Positions 31,233 through 40,627 are shown, counted from the first letter of the stretch. The stretch: 45,153 bases of DNA from an uncultured Oscillospiraceae bacterium (GCA_944387035.1 CALXDJ010000015.1:1-45153); one strand, 5' to 3'. The notes: generated by a model from the letters alone, not told the origin. Translations and numbers: made by a program.

Positions 31233-31631
31233 ATGGACAATCCATCTGTCAAGAAATCTCAGCTCAATGATTTGATGCAGACCGCCATGGAAAAGGTGCG
31301 GGAAATGGTGGATACCAATACCATTGTCGGCCAGCCCATCACCACACCAGACGGCGTAACGCTGATTCCCATTTCCAAAGTCAGCTTTGGCTTTGGCGGT
31401 GCCGGCGGCGATTATGGAAAAACGCAGCCCAAGGATTTTGGCGGCGGCAGCGCGGCCGGCGTCAAGATCGATCCCGTGGCGTTTTTGGTCATTCGGGACG
31501 GAATCACCCGGGTGCTGCCTGTGGCGGTGCCTCCGGTATCCACGTTGGACCGTGTGGTCGAGATGGTGCCGGATCTGATGGATAAAGTGGAAAAATATTT
31601 CGACAAAAAGGAAGCAAAAGAAACCTTCTGA
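31233..31631 (+). CDS. ytfJ: GerW family sporulation protein YtfJ
   Basis: 132 aa. The conserved run is TPDGVTLIPISKVSFGFGGAGG, followed by FGGGSAAGVKIDPVAFLVI and a C-terminal helix. This is the GerW/YtfJ family, needed for lysozyme-sensitive spore germination in Bacillus. Cytosolic or inner-spore location is probable. It sits between DUF2953 and the D,D-carboxypeptidase. Confidence 0.93.
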   Translation: MDNPSVKKSQLNDLMQTAMEKVREMVDTNTIVGQPITTPDGVTLIPISKVSFGFGGAGGDYGKTQPKDFGGGSAAGVKIDPVAFLVIRDGITRVLPVAVPPVSTLDRVVEMVPDLMDKVEKYFDKKEAKETF

Positions 31632-31673
31632 GCGGGGTATACTAGCATCATCGCGTAAATGGGGGGATGCTGG

Positions 31674-32765
31674 TTGCTGAGGCGAAGGATTTGCACGGTA
31701 TTTGCCGTGCTGCTGATATTGTTAAGCGTATTGCCTTGTCAGGTGATGGCGGTTGGGACATCTGCTACATCGTCAATCCTGATGGACGTGGACAGCGGAC
31801 GTGTTTTGTACGAGCATAATGCCGACAAGCAGATGCTCATCGCCAGCACCACCAAGATCCTCACGGCTCTGGTGGCCATCCGGGAAGGAGATTTGGACGA
31901 CGTGGTCAAAGTCTCCCGGGAGGCGGCCATGACAGAGGGTTCCTCCATGTACCTCAAGGAGGGAGAGGAGCTGACGCTGGAGACACTGCTTTACGGATTG
32001 CTGCTGTGTTCCGGCAACGATGCAGCCGTGGCCATTGCGGACCATGTGGGCGGCAGCCAGGAGGGGTTCGTCCGCATGATGAACGAGACCGCCCAGGAGC
32101 TGGGCATGGAGCATTCCTCCTTTGCCAATCCCAACGGCCTGGATCATGAGGACCACTATTCCACTGCCCGGGATATGGCACGTCTGGCCTGCGCGGCGGT
32201 GAACAACGAAACTTTGGTACGGATTGCCTCCACCAAGACGGTTACCATCGGCGGCCGGACCATGACCAATCACAATAAGCTTCTTTCCATGGAGGACGGC
32301 TGCATCGGGTTAAAGACCGGCTATACCCGGGCGGCGGGCCGGACCCTGGTCAGCTGCGCCCAGAGAAACGGGCAGCGGCTGGTGGCGGTGACCTTGCAGG
32401 ACGGCAATGACTGGGCAGACCATCAGAGCTTGTACGATTACGGGTTTTCCGCCTACCCGGCCAGCCGGGCTGCGGTGTTGGGCGAGACAGTGGAGCGGGC
32501 TGCGGTGACCGGCGGCAGTCAGTCTACGGTTGCGCTGGTGGCGGCCGCCGGATTTTCCTGGCCCCTGGGTGAAGGGGAGAAGCTGACGGCTGAAATTGAG
32601 ACCGATGGGCCGCTTCAAGCGCCCCTGGCGGCGGGAAGCCGGGTAGGTCAGGCTGTATTCCTGGTAAATGGCCAGGAGGTGGGCCGGGTGGACCTGCTCT
32701 GCGGGGAAACCATTCTGCCTGCTGCTGGATTGGCACTGGAGACGCTCAAACGGGGGCTGAACTGA
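31674..32765 (+). CDS. Serine-type D-Ala-D-Ala carboxypeptidase (DacF/PBP5-like)
   Basis: 363 aa from TTG 31674. Signal peptide (LLRRRICTVFAVLLILLSVLPCQVMA region), then the S11 peptidase motifs IASTTKIL (SxxK), CSGNDAA (SxN) and GLKTGYT (KTG), and the PBP5 C-terminal beta domain. It trims the terminal D-Ala of peptidoglycan stem peptides outside the membrane. A longer start at 31659 (ATG) lacks a ribosome site, while TTG 31674 has GGGGGA six bases upstream. The order ytfJ then this gene resembles dacF, a sporulation-linked PBP, but a vegetative role is equally possible. Confidence 0.9.
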   Translation: MLRRRICTVFAVLLILLSVLPCQVMAVGTSATSSILMDVDSGRVLYEHNADKQMLIASTTKILTALVAIREGDLDDVVKVSREAAMTEGSSMYLKEGEELTLETLLYGLLLCSGNDAAVAIADHVGGSQEGFVRMMNETAQELGMEHSSFANPNGLDHEDHYSTARDMARLACAAVNNETLVRIASTKTVTIGGRTMTNHNKLLSMEDGCIGLKTGYTRAAGRTLVSCAQRNGQRLVAVTLQDGNDWADHQSLYDYGFSAYPASRAAVLGETVERAAVTGGSQSTVALVAAAGFSWPLGEGEKLTAEIETDGPLQAPLAAGSRVGQAVFLVNGQEVGRVDLLCGETILPAAGLALETLKRGLN

Positions 32766-32776
32766 GGAATAAACGC

Positions 32777-33484
32777 ATGGAAGAACGTTTGCAAAAACTG
32801 CTCTCCGCTGCCGGAGTCTGCTCCCGGCGGGCGGCGGAGGGCTACATCCAGGCCGGACGGGTAACCGTCAACGGAGTGCCTGCGCAGCTGGGCCAGCGGG
32901 CGGATTTGGACCGGGACGAGGTGTGCCTGGACGGAAAGCGCCTGGGGCAAAAAGCCCGGCCGGTCTACCTGCTGCTCAATAAGCCGCGGGGGTACGTGAC
33001 CACGCTCTCCGATGAAAAGGGCCGGAAAACCGTGGCGGATCTGACCCGGGGGTGCGGAGAGCGGGTTTATCCCGTAGGCCGGCTGGATCTGGATTCCGAG
33101 GGGCTGCTGCTGATGACCAACGACGGAGAACTGATGCAGCGCCTGCTGCATCCGTCGGGGGAAGTGGACAAGACCTACCAGGTCTGGGTGCAGGGAGCGG
33201 TGGATGGCGCGGCGGCGCGTCTGGAGGCCCTGCGGGATCTGGAAGGGGAGCCCATTCGTCCGGCCCGGGTGGAGGTGCTGGAGCAGCGGGACGGCAGCGC
33301 CCGGCTGTCCGTGACGATTCATGAGGGAAAAAACCGCCAGATTCGCCGGATGTGCGCCGCCTGCGGTCTGACGGTCCAGAGACTGCAGCGGGTGCGGGAA
33401 CATACCCTGGAGCTGGGCGACCTGCCTGTGGGGACGTGGCGTCCCTTGACAGAGGCGGAACTGGCTGCCCTGAAAAACGAATAA
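32777..33484 (+). CDS. rluB: 23S rRNA pseudouridine synthase RluB-type
   Basis: 235 aa. N-terminal S4 RNA-binding domain (LQKLLSAAGVCSRRAAEGYIQAGRVTVNG), then the RsuA-family core with LLNKPRGYVTT, GRLDLDSEGLLLMTNDGEL (catalytic Asp) and HEGKNRQIRRM. It modifies uridine in the 23S decoding-related region (2605 in E. coli). Assignment to RluB over RsuA or RluF rests on the family pattern. Followed by a terminator. Confidence 0.88.
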   Translation: MEERLQKLLSAAGVCSRRAAEGYIQAGRVTVNGVPAQLGQRADLDRDEVCLDGKRLGQKARPVYLLLNKPRGYVTTLSDEKGRKTVADLTRGCGERVYPVGRLDLDSEGLLLMTNDGELMQRLLHPSGEVDKTYQVWVQGAVDGAAARLEALRDLEGEPIRPARVEVLEQRDGSARLSVTIHEGKNRQIRRMCAACGLTVQRLQRVREHTLELGDLPVGTWRPLTEAELAALKNE

Positions 33485-33496
33485 TTCATACATCGG

Positions 33497-33530
33497 AAAG
33501 CGCGGAGTGCCTGCCGCGCTTTCTTTTTTT
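33497..33530 (+). terminator. Terminator of the scpAB-rluB cluster
   Basis: AAAGCGCGG (33497-33505), CCGCGCTTT (33514-33522), then a run of T. Confidence 0.92.
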
Positions 33531-33562
33531 GCAAGGATCCAAAAAAGTCCTGCAAAAAGAGT

Positions 33563-33590
33563 TTGAATCATGTCGGTTTTGTGTTACAAT
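33563..33590 (+). promoter_or_regulatory. Sigma-A promoter of the rpiR-ispH-rpsA operon
   Basis: TTGAAT (33563-33568), 16 bases, TACAAT (33585-33590), with a TG one base upstream of the -10. Confidence 0.7.
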
Positions 33591-33645
33591 ACGGCAGGAT
33601 GAGTGTCTGCGGCCGGGAGACCGCGGCAAGATGGGAGGAAACGGC

Positions 33646-34512
33646 GTGGCGAAGAGCATCTTACATAGTATTGAGAGCAGTATGAGCGACTTTTCCAAGG
33701 GGCAAAAGCGGATCGCGTCGTATATTCTGGAGCATTACGACAAGGCGGCTTTCATGACTGCCAGCAAGCTGGGCAAGCTGGTTGGGGTCAGTGAATCCAC
33801 GGTTGTACGCTTTGCTTCGGAGCTGGGCTACGACGGCTATCCCAGTATGCAGCGGGCCTTGCAGGAAATGATTCGCAGCCGCCTGACCTCCACCCAGCGC
33901 ATCAAAGCCGCCGGGGAACTGTTTGACCAGCAGGATGTGCTGGGCGCGGTGCTGCACTCCGACATGGAAAAGCTCCGGGAGGTGGCGGTAGGTGCGGACC
34001 GCGAGGATTTCAATGACGTGGTGGACCGCATCCAGAACGCCCGCCACATTTATATTCTGGGAGTTCGCTCCTCTACTTTTGTGGCCGGTTATTTGAATTT
34101 TTACCTGCATCTGCTCTTTGAAAACGTCACGTTGGTACAGTCCAGCGCCGCCGGTGAGATTTTTGAGCAGCTCTTCCGGATCGGCCCGGGGGACGTGATG
34201 ATTGCCATCAGCTTTCCCCGCTATTCCAAGGTGACCATGAATACCGTGAAGTTTGCCCAGGACCGGGGGGCATCCATCATCGCTGTCACCGACAATGAGC
34301 TCTCCCCGGTCTATCAGATGTCCGACGCGGCCCTGCTGGCCCCCTGCGAGATGATCTCCTTTGTGGACTCCATGGTGGCGCCGCTGTCTTTGATGAACGC
34401 GCTGCTGGTGGCACTGGCCGCCCGGATGGGGACAGACGTATCCACCACCTTTGCTACCCTGGAGGACATCTGGAACGAATACGGAGTGTTTGGGAAAATG
34501 GACGATGAGTAA
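33646..34512 (+). CDS. MurR/RpiR family transcriptional regulator
   Basis: 288 aa. N-terminal RpiR helix-turn-helix (FSKGQKRIASYILEH, ASKLGKLVGVSESTVVRFASELGYDGYP) and a C-terminal SIS domain (IYILGVRSSTFVAGYL and DVMIAISFPRYSKVTMN) that would bind a phosphosugar. Such regulators respond to sugar phosphates or MurNAc-phosphate. No sugar genes follow, so the target is unknown. GTG start with GGGAGG seven bases upstream. Its stop overlaps the flavoprotein start. Confidence 0.9.
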   Translation: MAKSILHSIESSMSDFSKGQKRIASYILEHYDKAAFMTASKLGKLVGVSESTVVRFASELGYDGYPSMQRALQEMIRSRLTSTQRIKAAGELFDQQDVLGAVLHSDMEKLREVAVGADREDFNDVVDRIQNARHIYILGVRSSTFVAGYLNFYLHLLFENVTLVQSSAAGEIFEQLFRIGPGDVMIAISFPRYSKVTMNTVKFAQDRGASIIAVTDNELSPVYQMSDAALLAPCEMISFVDSMVAPLSLMNALLVALAARMGTDVSTTFATLEDIWNEYGVFGKMDDE

Positions 34513-35752
34513 GGAAATCATAGTTGTGGGCGGCGGCGCCGCCGGTATGATGGCGGCCATTGCCGCCGGAGAACAGGGGGCGTCGGTGAAGCTCCTGGAG
34601 CCCAATGAACGATTGGGAAAGAAGCTGAATATCACCGGAAAGGGCCGCTGCAACGTGACAAATCACGCGGATCTGGAAACTCTGCTGGCCAATATACCAC
34701 GGAACGGGAAGTTCCTCTACAGTGCCATTTCCCGCTTCGGCTCCCAGGACACCATAGCATTTTTTGAAGGACTGGGTGTTCCGCTGAAGGTGGAGCGGGG
34801 AGAGCGGGTGTTCCCGGTCAGCGACCGCGCGTTCGACATCAGTGCCGCCCTGGAGCGGCGGCTCAAGGCCCTGCATGTCACGCTGCTGCGGGAGCGGGCG
34901 GAATCACTGCTGGTAGAAGAGCATGCTGTTCAGGGCGTCAAGACGGACCGCGGCATCCGGAGGGCGGATGCCGTCATTCTGGCCACCGGCGGCGTTTCCT
35001 ATCCGGCCACCGGCTCCACCGGGGAAGGGCACCGGATGGCGGCGGAGGCGGGCCACACCATCACGCCTCTGCAGGGATCACTGGTGTCTCTGCGGGAAAA
35101 GGGAAATCTCTGCGCCCGGATGCAGGGGCTGAGCCTGCGCAATGTGCGTTTGACGGTCTTTGAGAGCGGGAAGAAGATCTATACCGACTTCGGGGAGCTG
35201 GTCTTTACCCACTTCGGTCTCAGCGGTCCTCTGGTGCTGTCGGCTTCCGCCCACATGCGCCGTTTTGACCGGAAGGAGTACCGGTTGGAAATTGATCTCA
35301 AGCCCGCGTTGGATGAGCAGACTCTGGATAAGCGGCTGCTCTCCGATTTTGAAAAGTACGCCAATCACGATTTCTGCAACGCACTGGATGACCTGCTGCC
35401 GCAAAAGCTGATTCCGGTCCTGGTGGAACAGACGGGGATTCCGCCCCATCAGAAAGTCCATGAGATTACCCGGGAGCAGCGGCGGGCGCTGCTCCAGCAG
35501 CTCAAACACTTCTCCATTGCCGTGGCGGGGCCCCGTCCGGTGACCGAGGCGATTGTCACCTCCGGGGGAGTGAAGGTGTCTGAAGTGAATCCAACTACTA
35601 TGGAATCAAAGCTTGTAAAGGGATTATACTTCGCAGGCGAAATTCTAGATACAGACGCCTACACCGGGGGATTCAACCTCCAGATTGCCTGGTCCACAGG
35701 CCGGGCGGCGGGATTGGCTGCCGCCACGAAGCAAGAAGGAGAGAGACCATGA
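34505..35752 (+). CDS. YhiN/HI0933-family flavoprotein
   Basis: 415 aa. The FAD motif EIIVVGGGAAGMMAAIAAG at the start and RLGKKLNITGKGRCNVTN are the hallmarks of the HI0933/YhiN group, and the C-terminal GGVKVSEVNPTTMESKLVKGLYFAGEILDTDAYTGGFNLQIA supplies the second FAD site. Function is uncharacterised; a role in oxidation of an unknown cytosolic substrate is all that can be said. The ATG overlaps the rpiR stop by eight bases. Confidence 0.9.
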   Translation: MSKEIIVVGGGAAGMMAAIAAGEQGASVKLLEPNERLGKKLNITGKGRCNVTNHADLETLLANIPRNGKFLYSAISRFGSQDTIAFFEGLGVPLKVERGERVFPVSDRAFDISAALERRLKALHVTLLRERAESLLVEEHAVQGVKTDRGIRRADAVILATGGVSYPATGSTGEGHRMAAEAGHTITPLQGSLVSLREKGNLCARMQGLSLRNVRLTVFESGKKIYTDFGELVFTHFGLSGPLVLSASAHMRRFDRKEYRLEIDLKPALDEQTLDKRLLSDFEKYANHDFCNALDDLLPQKLIPVLVEQTGIPPHQKVHEITREQRRALLQQLKHFSIAVAGPRPVTEAIVTSGGVKVSEVNPTTMESKLVKGLYFAGEILDTDAYTGGFNLQIAWSTGRAAGLAAATKQEGERP

Positions 35753-36426
35753 AACATATCAGAATTGCAATTGACGGGCCTTCCGGCGCCGGGAAGAGTA
35801 CCCTGGCCCGGAGCATTGCCGCCAAGCTGGGCTATGTCTATGTGGATACCGGCGCGATTTACCGCACCATCAGCTGCTATATGCTGGAGCAGGGAATTGA
35901 TCCCACGGATGAGAAGGCGGTTGTGGCAGCTTTGCCCCAGGCCAAGGTGGAGATCCGGTATGGAGCGGATGGGCTGCAGCATATGCTGCTCAATGGAGCG
36001 GATGTAACGGAGCGCATCCGCCGGCCGGAGGTCTCCGGCTGTGCCTCTGTGGTGTCGGCGTACCCCGATGTACGGGCGCATCTTCTGGAGATGCAGCGGC
36101 AGATGGCCTCGGCGGACAATGTGGTGATGGATGGCCGGGACATCGGGACCGTGGTCCTGCCGGATGCGGAGATCAAGGTGTTTTTGACGGCCTCTGCCCA
36201 GGAGCGGGCCCGCCGCCGGACATTGGAGCTGGAGCAGCGGGGAACGCCGCAGTCCTACGAGACCACATTGCGCGAGATCGAGGAGCGGGACTGGAATGAT
36301 ACGCACCGGGCCACGGCGCCCCTGCGCCAGGCCGCGGACGCAGTGATGCTGGACACAACACAATTGGATTTTCAGGCCAGCGAGGAAGCATTGCTGCGCA
36401 TTATCCAGGAGAGGAGTGGAACATGA
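35749..36426 (+). CDS. cmk: Cytidylate kinase
   Basis: 225 aa. P-loop IAIDGPSGAGKSTLAR, VDTGAIYRTISCYML, MDGRDIGTVVLPDAEIKVFLTAS and the RD-rich lid (REIEERDWNDTHRATAPLR) are typical of Cmk. It phosphorylates CMP and dCMP. Four-base overlaps on both sides (ATGA) with the flavoprotein gene and plsC. cmk-plsC-ispH-rpsA is a known cluster in Clostridia. Confidence 0.96.
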   Translation: MKHIRIAIDGPSGAGKSTLARSIAAKLGYVYVDTGAIYRTISCYMLEQGIDPTDEKAVVAALPQAKVEIRYGADGLQHMLLNGADVTERIRRPEVSGCASVVSAYPDVRAHLLEMQRQMASADNVVMDGRDIGTVVLPDAEIKVFLTASAQERARRRTLELEQRGTPQSYETTLREIEERDWNDTHRATAPLRQAADAVMLDTTQLDFQASEEALLRIIQERSGT

Positions 36427-37070
36427 AGCCCTTTAACGCCCTGTTTGTATTCATTTATTATTTGGTCGGATTCATCAGTGCCATTTTGCACCCCACCGAG
36501 GTCATCGGCATGGAGGATCTGCCCAGAAGCGGCGTACTGCTGTGTCCCAACCATGCCAGCAACTGGGACCCCATTCTGGTGGCGCTGCGGCTGCCCGTCA
36601 ATTACCGCCTGCACATCATGGCCAAGGAGGAGCTGTTCCACTATCCGGTGCTGGGCTGGATTTTGAAGCGGGTCGGCGCGTTCCCGGTCAGCCGGGGCAA
36701 CAACGACATCCAGTCCGTGAAAACCGCCATCCAGGCCATCAAGGCCGGAGACAATCTGCTGATTTTCCCGGAGGGGACCGTAATCCGCAACGGAATCGGC
36801 TGTGCCGACGGCCTGCCCGCCCACGCCAAGGGCGGTGTGGCCATGATCGGCGTACGGACCGGAGCCATTATGGTGCCGGTGTTCGTGGATGGAGAAAAGC
36901 GCCTGTTCCATAAGACCCGCATCATCTTCGGCAAGCCCTACCAGCCGGTGTACACCGGCCGCCACGGCACGGCGGAGGAGATGCAGAAAATTGCCGATGA
37001 TATTCTGGAAGCTGCCTATGCCCTGGGCGGGCAGGCCGTGGGAGGTGCGCCGCTGTGCCAGGAACCGTGA
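36423..37070 (+). CDS. plsC: 1-acyl-sn-glycerol-3-phosphate acyltransferase
   Basis: 215 aa. N-terminal hydrophobic segment, then motif I NHASNWD (HxxxxD: His and Asp), the glycerophosphate block VGAFPVSRGNNDIQ, and motif III FPEGT. It makes phosphatidic acid on the inner membrane face. It overlaps cmk by four bases and the ispH-rpsA gene by 16. Confidence 0.94.
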   Translation: MKPFNALFVFIYYLVGFISAILHPTEVIGMEDLPRSGVLLCPNHASNWDPILVALRLPVNYRLHIMAKEELFHYPVLGWILKRVGAFPVSRGNNDIQSVKTAIQAIKAGDNLLIFPEGTVIRNGIGCADGLPAHAKGGVAMIGVRTGAIMVPVFVDGEKRLFHKTRIIFGKPYQPVYTGRHGTAEEMQKIADDILEAAYALGGQAVGGAPLCQEP

Positions 37071-39010
37071 TATTGGCGAAAAGCGCGGGCTTTTGCTACG
37101 GTGTCCGCCGGGCGGTGGACCTGGCCCGCAAAACCGCGGTGGAAAGCGGCGGCTGCTGGATGCTGGGCGACCTGATCCACAACGCCAATGTGGTCCGGGA
37201 GCTGGAGGAGCTGGGGGTGCGCAAGACCACCGAGCCGGAGACCCTGGGCGAAGGGGATACCGTGGTGATCCGTTCCCACGGAGAGCTCAAACGTGTGCTG
37301 GACGGTTTGGAGGCGAGGGGAGCGGCCTGTGTCAACGCCACCTGCCCCAATGTGTGCCGGATTCAAAAATTGGTGGCCCAGTCTGAGCAGGAGGGCCGCC
37401 GGGCCGTCATCATCGGGGAGCCCCATCATCCGGAGGTCATGGGACTTGCCAGCTGGTGCGCGCAGCCCTTGGTATTCAGCGGTCCGGAGGATGTCCGGGC
37501 GTGGCTTGCCGAGGCGGAATCCAACCGGGATATTCCCTTGACGGTGGTTGCGCAAACCACGTGTATTCGTGAACTTTTTGAAACTTCTTGGGAAATTATA
37601 AAAAAAGAGTGTACAAACGTAAAAATCTTTGATACAATATGTGATGCTACGCATAAACGTCAATCTGAGGCGGCGGAAATCGCCGGCAAGGTGGACGTGA
37701 TGGTCGTGGTGGGTGACCGTAAAAGTGCCAACACCAAACATTTGACGGAAATTTGCATGAGGAGTTGCCCCCGGGTGTTCCAGATCGAGGATGCACGGGA
37801 GCTCTCGCCGGATTTTTTCAATGGTTGTCATGTTGCAGGTCTTACGGCCGGTGCCTCCACGCCCGCGGGCATCATTAAGGAGGTATATGCAACGATGAGC
37901 GAAGAAATCAAAGCGGCCGAAGGCAAAGAGGAGTCCTTCGAGGAATTGCTGAATCAGTCTTTCAAAACTTTAAATACAGGCGACCGGGTAACCGGAATCG
38001 TTACTGCCATTACCCCCACCGAGGTCCAGGTGGATGTGGGCGCCAAGCAGGCCGCTTACATTAAGCTGAGCGAGCTGACCGACGACCCCAGCGCCAAGCC
38101 CGAGGATATCGTTCATGTCAACGATGAGATTGAGACCGTGGTCGTGCGCGTCAACGACGTGGAAGGCTATGCCGAGCTGAGCAGAAAGCGTCTGGAGTCC
38201 ATCAAGGTCTGGGAGAACATCGAGCAGGCCGTGGAGGACAAGACCGTGATGGAGGGTGTTGTCATCGCTGAGAACAAGGGTGGCATTGTCGTTTCCGTCA
38301 AGGGCATTCAGGTCTTCGTGCCTGCTTCTCAGAGCGGCCAGCCCCGCGGTGCGGACCTGAGCTCCATGATCAAGCAGAAGGTTCAGCTGCGCGTGACCGA
38401 GGTCAACCGCAACCGCCGCCGTGTGGTGGGCTCCATCCGCTCCGTCACCGAGGAGGCCCGCAAGGCTGCTCAGGAGCAGATCTGGTCCAGCATCGAGGTG
38501 GGCAAGCACTACACCGGTACCGTCAAGTCCATGACTTCTTACGGTGTCTTTGTTGACATCGGCGGCGTGGACGGCATGGTACATATCTCCGAGCTGAGCT
38601 GGAGCCGCATCAAGACCCCCTCTGAGGTCTGCAAGGTGGGCGACACTCTGGAGGTATATGTCATTGCCTTCGATCCCGAGAAGCACAAGATTTCCCTGGG
38701 TGTCAAGGATCGCAGCATCGATCCCTGGGAAGTGTTCATGAACAAGTACAGCGTGGGTGATGTGGCCTCCGTGCGCATCGTCAAGCTGATGAGCTTCGGC
38801 GCTTTCGCTGAGGTTGTGCCCGGCGTGGACGGCCTGATCCACATTTCTCAGATCGCCGACCGTCGGATCGACAAGCCCGAGGACGTGCTCTCCGAAGGCC
38901 AGATTGTGGACGTGAAGATCACCGCCATCGACGAGGAGAAAAAGAAGATCTCCCTGTCTATCCGTGCGCTTCTCGCCCCCGCTGCTGAGGAGGACTCCGA
39001 GGAGGAGTAA
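37055..39010 (+). CDS. Fused IspH (HMBPP reductase) and ribosomal protein S1
   Basis: 651 aa. Residues 1-275 are IspH: KSAGFCYGV (Cys14), NATCPNV (Cys97) and TICDATHKRQ (Cys196) are the three [4Fe-4S] ligands of the last MEP-pathway step. Residues 300-640 contain four S1 RNA-binding domains (starting near GDRVTGIV, EGVVIAEN, GTVKSMTSYGVFVD, VRIVKLMSFGAFAE), followed by an acidic tail. The fusion is known in Clostridia. GTG start with GGGAGGTG, overlapping plsC. An internal ATG at 37895 (residue 281) follows AAGGAGG at 37877-37883, and an AT-rich patch upstream has promoter-like boxes, so free S1 could also be made. Confidence 0.95.
   Translation: MPGTVILAKSAGFCYGVRRAVDLARKTAVESGGCWMLGDLIHNANVVRELEELGVRKTTEPETLGEGDTVVIRSHGELKRVLDGLEARGAACVNATCPNVCRIQKLVAQSEQEGRRAVIIGEPHHPEVMGLASWCAQPLVFSGPEDVRAWLAEAESNRDIPLTVVAQTTCIRELFETSWEIIKKECTNVKIFDTICDATHKRQSEAAEIAGKVDVMVVVGDRKSANTKHLTEICMRSCPRVFQIEDARELSPDFFNGCHVAGLTAGASTPAGIIKEVYATMSEEIKAAEGKEESFEELLNQSFKTLNTGDRVTGIVTAITPTEVQVDVGAKQAAYIKLSELTDDPSAKPEDIVHVNDEIETVVVRVNDVEGYAELSRKRLESIKVWENIEQAVEDKTVMEGVVIAENKGGIVVSVKGIQVFVPASQSGQPRGADLSSMIKQKVQLRVTEVNRNRRRVVGSIRSVTEEARKAAQEQIWSSIEVGKHYTGTVKSMTSYGVFVDIGGVDGMVHISELSWSRIKTPSEVCKVGDTLEVYVIAFDPEKHKISLGVKDRSIDPWEVFMNKYSVGDVASVRIVKLMSFGAFAEVVPGVDGLIHISQIADRRIDKPEDVLSEGQIVDVKITAIDEEKKKISLSIRALLAPAAEEDSEEE
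37610..37638 (+). promoter_or_regulatory. Possible internal promoter for the S1 part
   Basis: TGTACA (37610-37615), 17 bases, TACAAT (37633-37638), with TGA before the -10 (extended element). It lies in an AT-rich stretch within ispH (about 37555-37665), unlike the surrounding 60% GC. It could feed transcription of the S1 part from the internal start at 37895. Confidence 0.35.
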
Positions 39011-39030
39011 TTCCCTGGCATGACCATGTA

Positions 39031-39062
39031 AAAAAGGCAGGCCCCTGCGGTCTGCCTTTTTC
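39031..39062 (+). terminator. Terminator of the ispH-rpsA operon
   Basis: AAAAAGGCAG (39031-39040) and CTGCCTTTTT (39052-39061). Confidence 0.9.
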
Positions 39063-39094
39063 AGCAAGGGTCTTGTGATTTTTTTCACGTTTTG

Positions 39095-39124
39095 TTTGCT
39101 TTCCTGCGGGGTTCATGTTATACT
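39095..39124 (+). promoter_or_regulatory. Sigma-A promoter of the CoA-transferase gene
   Basis: TTTGCT (39095-39100), 18 bases, TATACT (39119-39124); leader of about 65 bases. Confidence 0.6.
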
Positions 39125-39195
39125 GTGTTGGTAGAGATATGATCACAGCAGGGACATCATACAACGTATCAATAAAAATAATGGGAGGAAACATC

Positions 39196-40542
39196 ATGAG
39201 CTATCAGGAAGAGTATCAGCAGAAGCTGACTACCGCGGATGAAGCTGTCAAAGCGGTGCAGTCTGGAATGTGGGTGGATTATGGCTGGTGCGCCTGTACT
39301 GCAAACGCTCTGGATCAGGCGCTGGCAAAGCGGCTCCCGGAGCTGAAGGACGTCAATATCCGCGGCGGAATTCTGACCCGCCGTCCCGCTATCTTTGACA
39401 TTCCCGATGCTTCCAGCCATTTCACCTGGAACTCCTGGCACATGAGCGGCATTGAGCGCAAGGCCATTCGGGAGGGCTTCGCCTATTATATCCCCCTGCG
39501 CTATTCCGAGCTGCCCGGCTACTACCGCGACTGCATCAAGACCCTGGATGTGGCGATGTTTCAGGTGGCGCCCATGGATGAGCACGGCTGGTTCAATTTC
39601 GGCCCCGGCGGTTCTCACCTCAAGGCGGTATGCGAGTGCGCCAAGACGGTGATCCTGGAGGTCAACAAGAATATCCCGGTGTGCCTGGGCGGTTTTGAAA
39701 ACTGCGTGCACATCAGTGATGTGGACATGATCGTGGAAGGGGAGAACCCGCCCATGGACGTTCTGGGCGGTTCCGGCGAGCCCAATGAGGTGGATATGGC
39801 AGTGGCTAAGCTGGTAGTGCCCGAAATTCCCAACGGCGCCTGCCTGCAGCTGGGCATTGGGTCCATGCCCAACGCCATCGGCAAGATGATTGCTGAGTCC
39901 GATCTGCGGGATCTGGGCGTGCATTCCGAGATGTACGTGGACGCCTTCGTGGATATGTCCATGGCCGGCAAGATCACCGGCGCCTGCAAGCCCTTTGACC
40001 GGTTCCGGCAGACCTACGCCTTTGCAGCGGGTTCTCAGAAGCTCTATGACTTCCTGAACAACAATCCCGAGTGCATGGCCGCCCCGGTCAGCTATGTCAA
40101 CGACATTGCACGGGTCTCCCAGATTGATAACTTTATCTCCATCAACGGCGCCGTGGACATTGACCTCTATGGTCAGGTCTCCTCCGAGTCCTCCGGTACC
40201 CACCACATCTCCGGTGCCGGCGGCCAGCAGGACTTCGTTATGGGCGCCTATCTGGCCAAGGGCGGCAAGAGCTTCATCTGCTGCTCCTCCACGGTCAAGG
40301 ACAAGAAGACCGGTGAGCTGCACTCCCGGATTCGGCCGACCCTGCTGGAGGGCAGCGTGGTGACGGCCACTCGTACAAACCTGCACTATCTGGTTACCGA
40401 ATACGGAATTTTCAATGCTAAGGGCAAGTCCACCTGGGAGCGGGCTGAGGGCCTGATCTCCCTGGCACATCCCCAGTTCCGGGATGAACTGATTGCCGAG
40501 GCGGAGAAGATGCAGATCTGGCGCCGCTCCAACAAGAGATGA
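39196..40542 (+). CDS. Acyl-CoA:acetate CoA-transferase (butyryl-CoA:acetate CoA-transferase-like)
   Basis: 448 aa, the length of butyryl-CoA:acetate CoA-transferases. Features include FHFTWNS-like [43 protein letters not shown], and the catalytic-Glu block [21 protein letters not shown]. This matches the acetyl-CoA hydrolase/4-hydroxybutyrate CoA-transferase family. It probably releases butyrate while activating acetate, the terminal step of butyrate formation in this group of anaerobes; 4-hydroxybutyrate or propionyl-CoA as substrate is possible. The ATG follows GGGAGG. Monocistronic: own promoter and terminator. Abundant C-ending codons suggest high expression. Confidence 0.87.
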   Translation: MSYQEEYQQKLTTADEAVKAVQSGMWVDYGWCACTANALDQALAKRLPELKDVNIRGGILTRRPAIFDIPDASSHFTWNSWHMSGIERKAIREGFAYYIPLRYSELPGYYRDCIKTLDVAMFQVAPMDEHGWFNFGPGGSHLKAVCECAKTVILEVNKNIPVCLGGFENCVHISDVDMIVEGENPPMDVLGGSGEPNEVDMAVAKLVVPEIPNGACLQLGIGSMPNAIGKMIAESDLRDLGVHSEMYVDAFVDMSMAGKITGACKPFDRFRQTYAFAAGSQKLYDFLNNNPECMAAPVSYVNDIARVSQIDNFISINGAVDIDLYGQVSSESSGTHHISGAGGQQDFVMGAYLAKGGKSFICCSSTVKDKKTGELHSRIRPTLLEGSVVTATRTNLHYLVTEYGIFNAKGKSTWERAEGLISLAHPQFRDELIAEAEKMQIWRRSNKR

Positions 40543-40550
40543 GTGCTTTT

Positions 40551-40584
40551 TGGCGGGCAGCACCAGGCTGCCCGCCATTTTTTC
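40551..40584 (+). terminator. Terminator of the CoA-transferase gene
   Basis: TGGCGGGCAGC (40551-40561) and GCTGCCCGCCA (40567-40577), then TTTTTT. Confidence 0.93.
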
Positions 40585-40627
40585 CGGGAATTTTCTTGAA
40601 AAATGTTGCAGATTTCGGAAAATTTGC

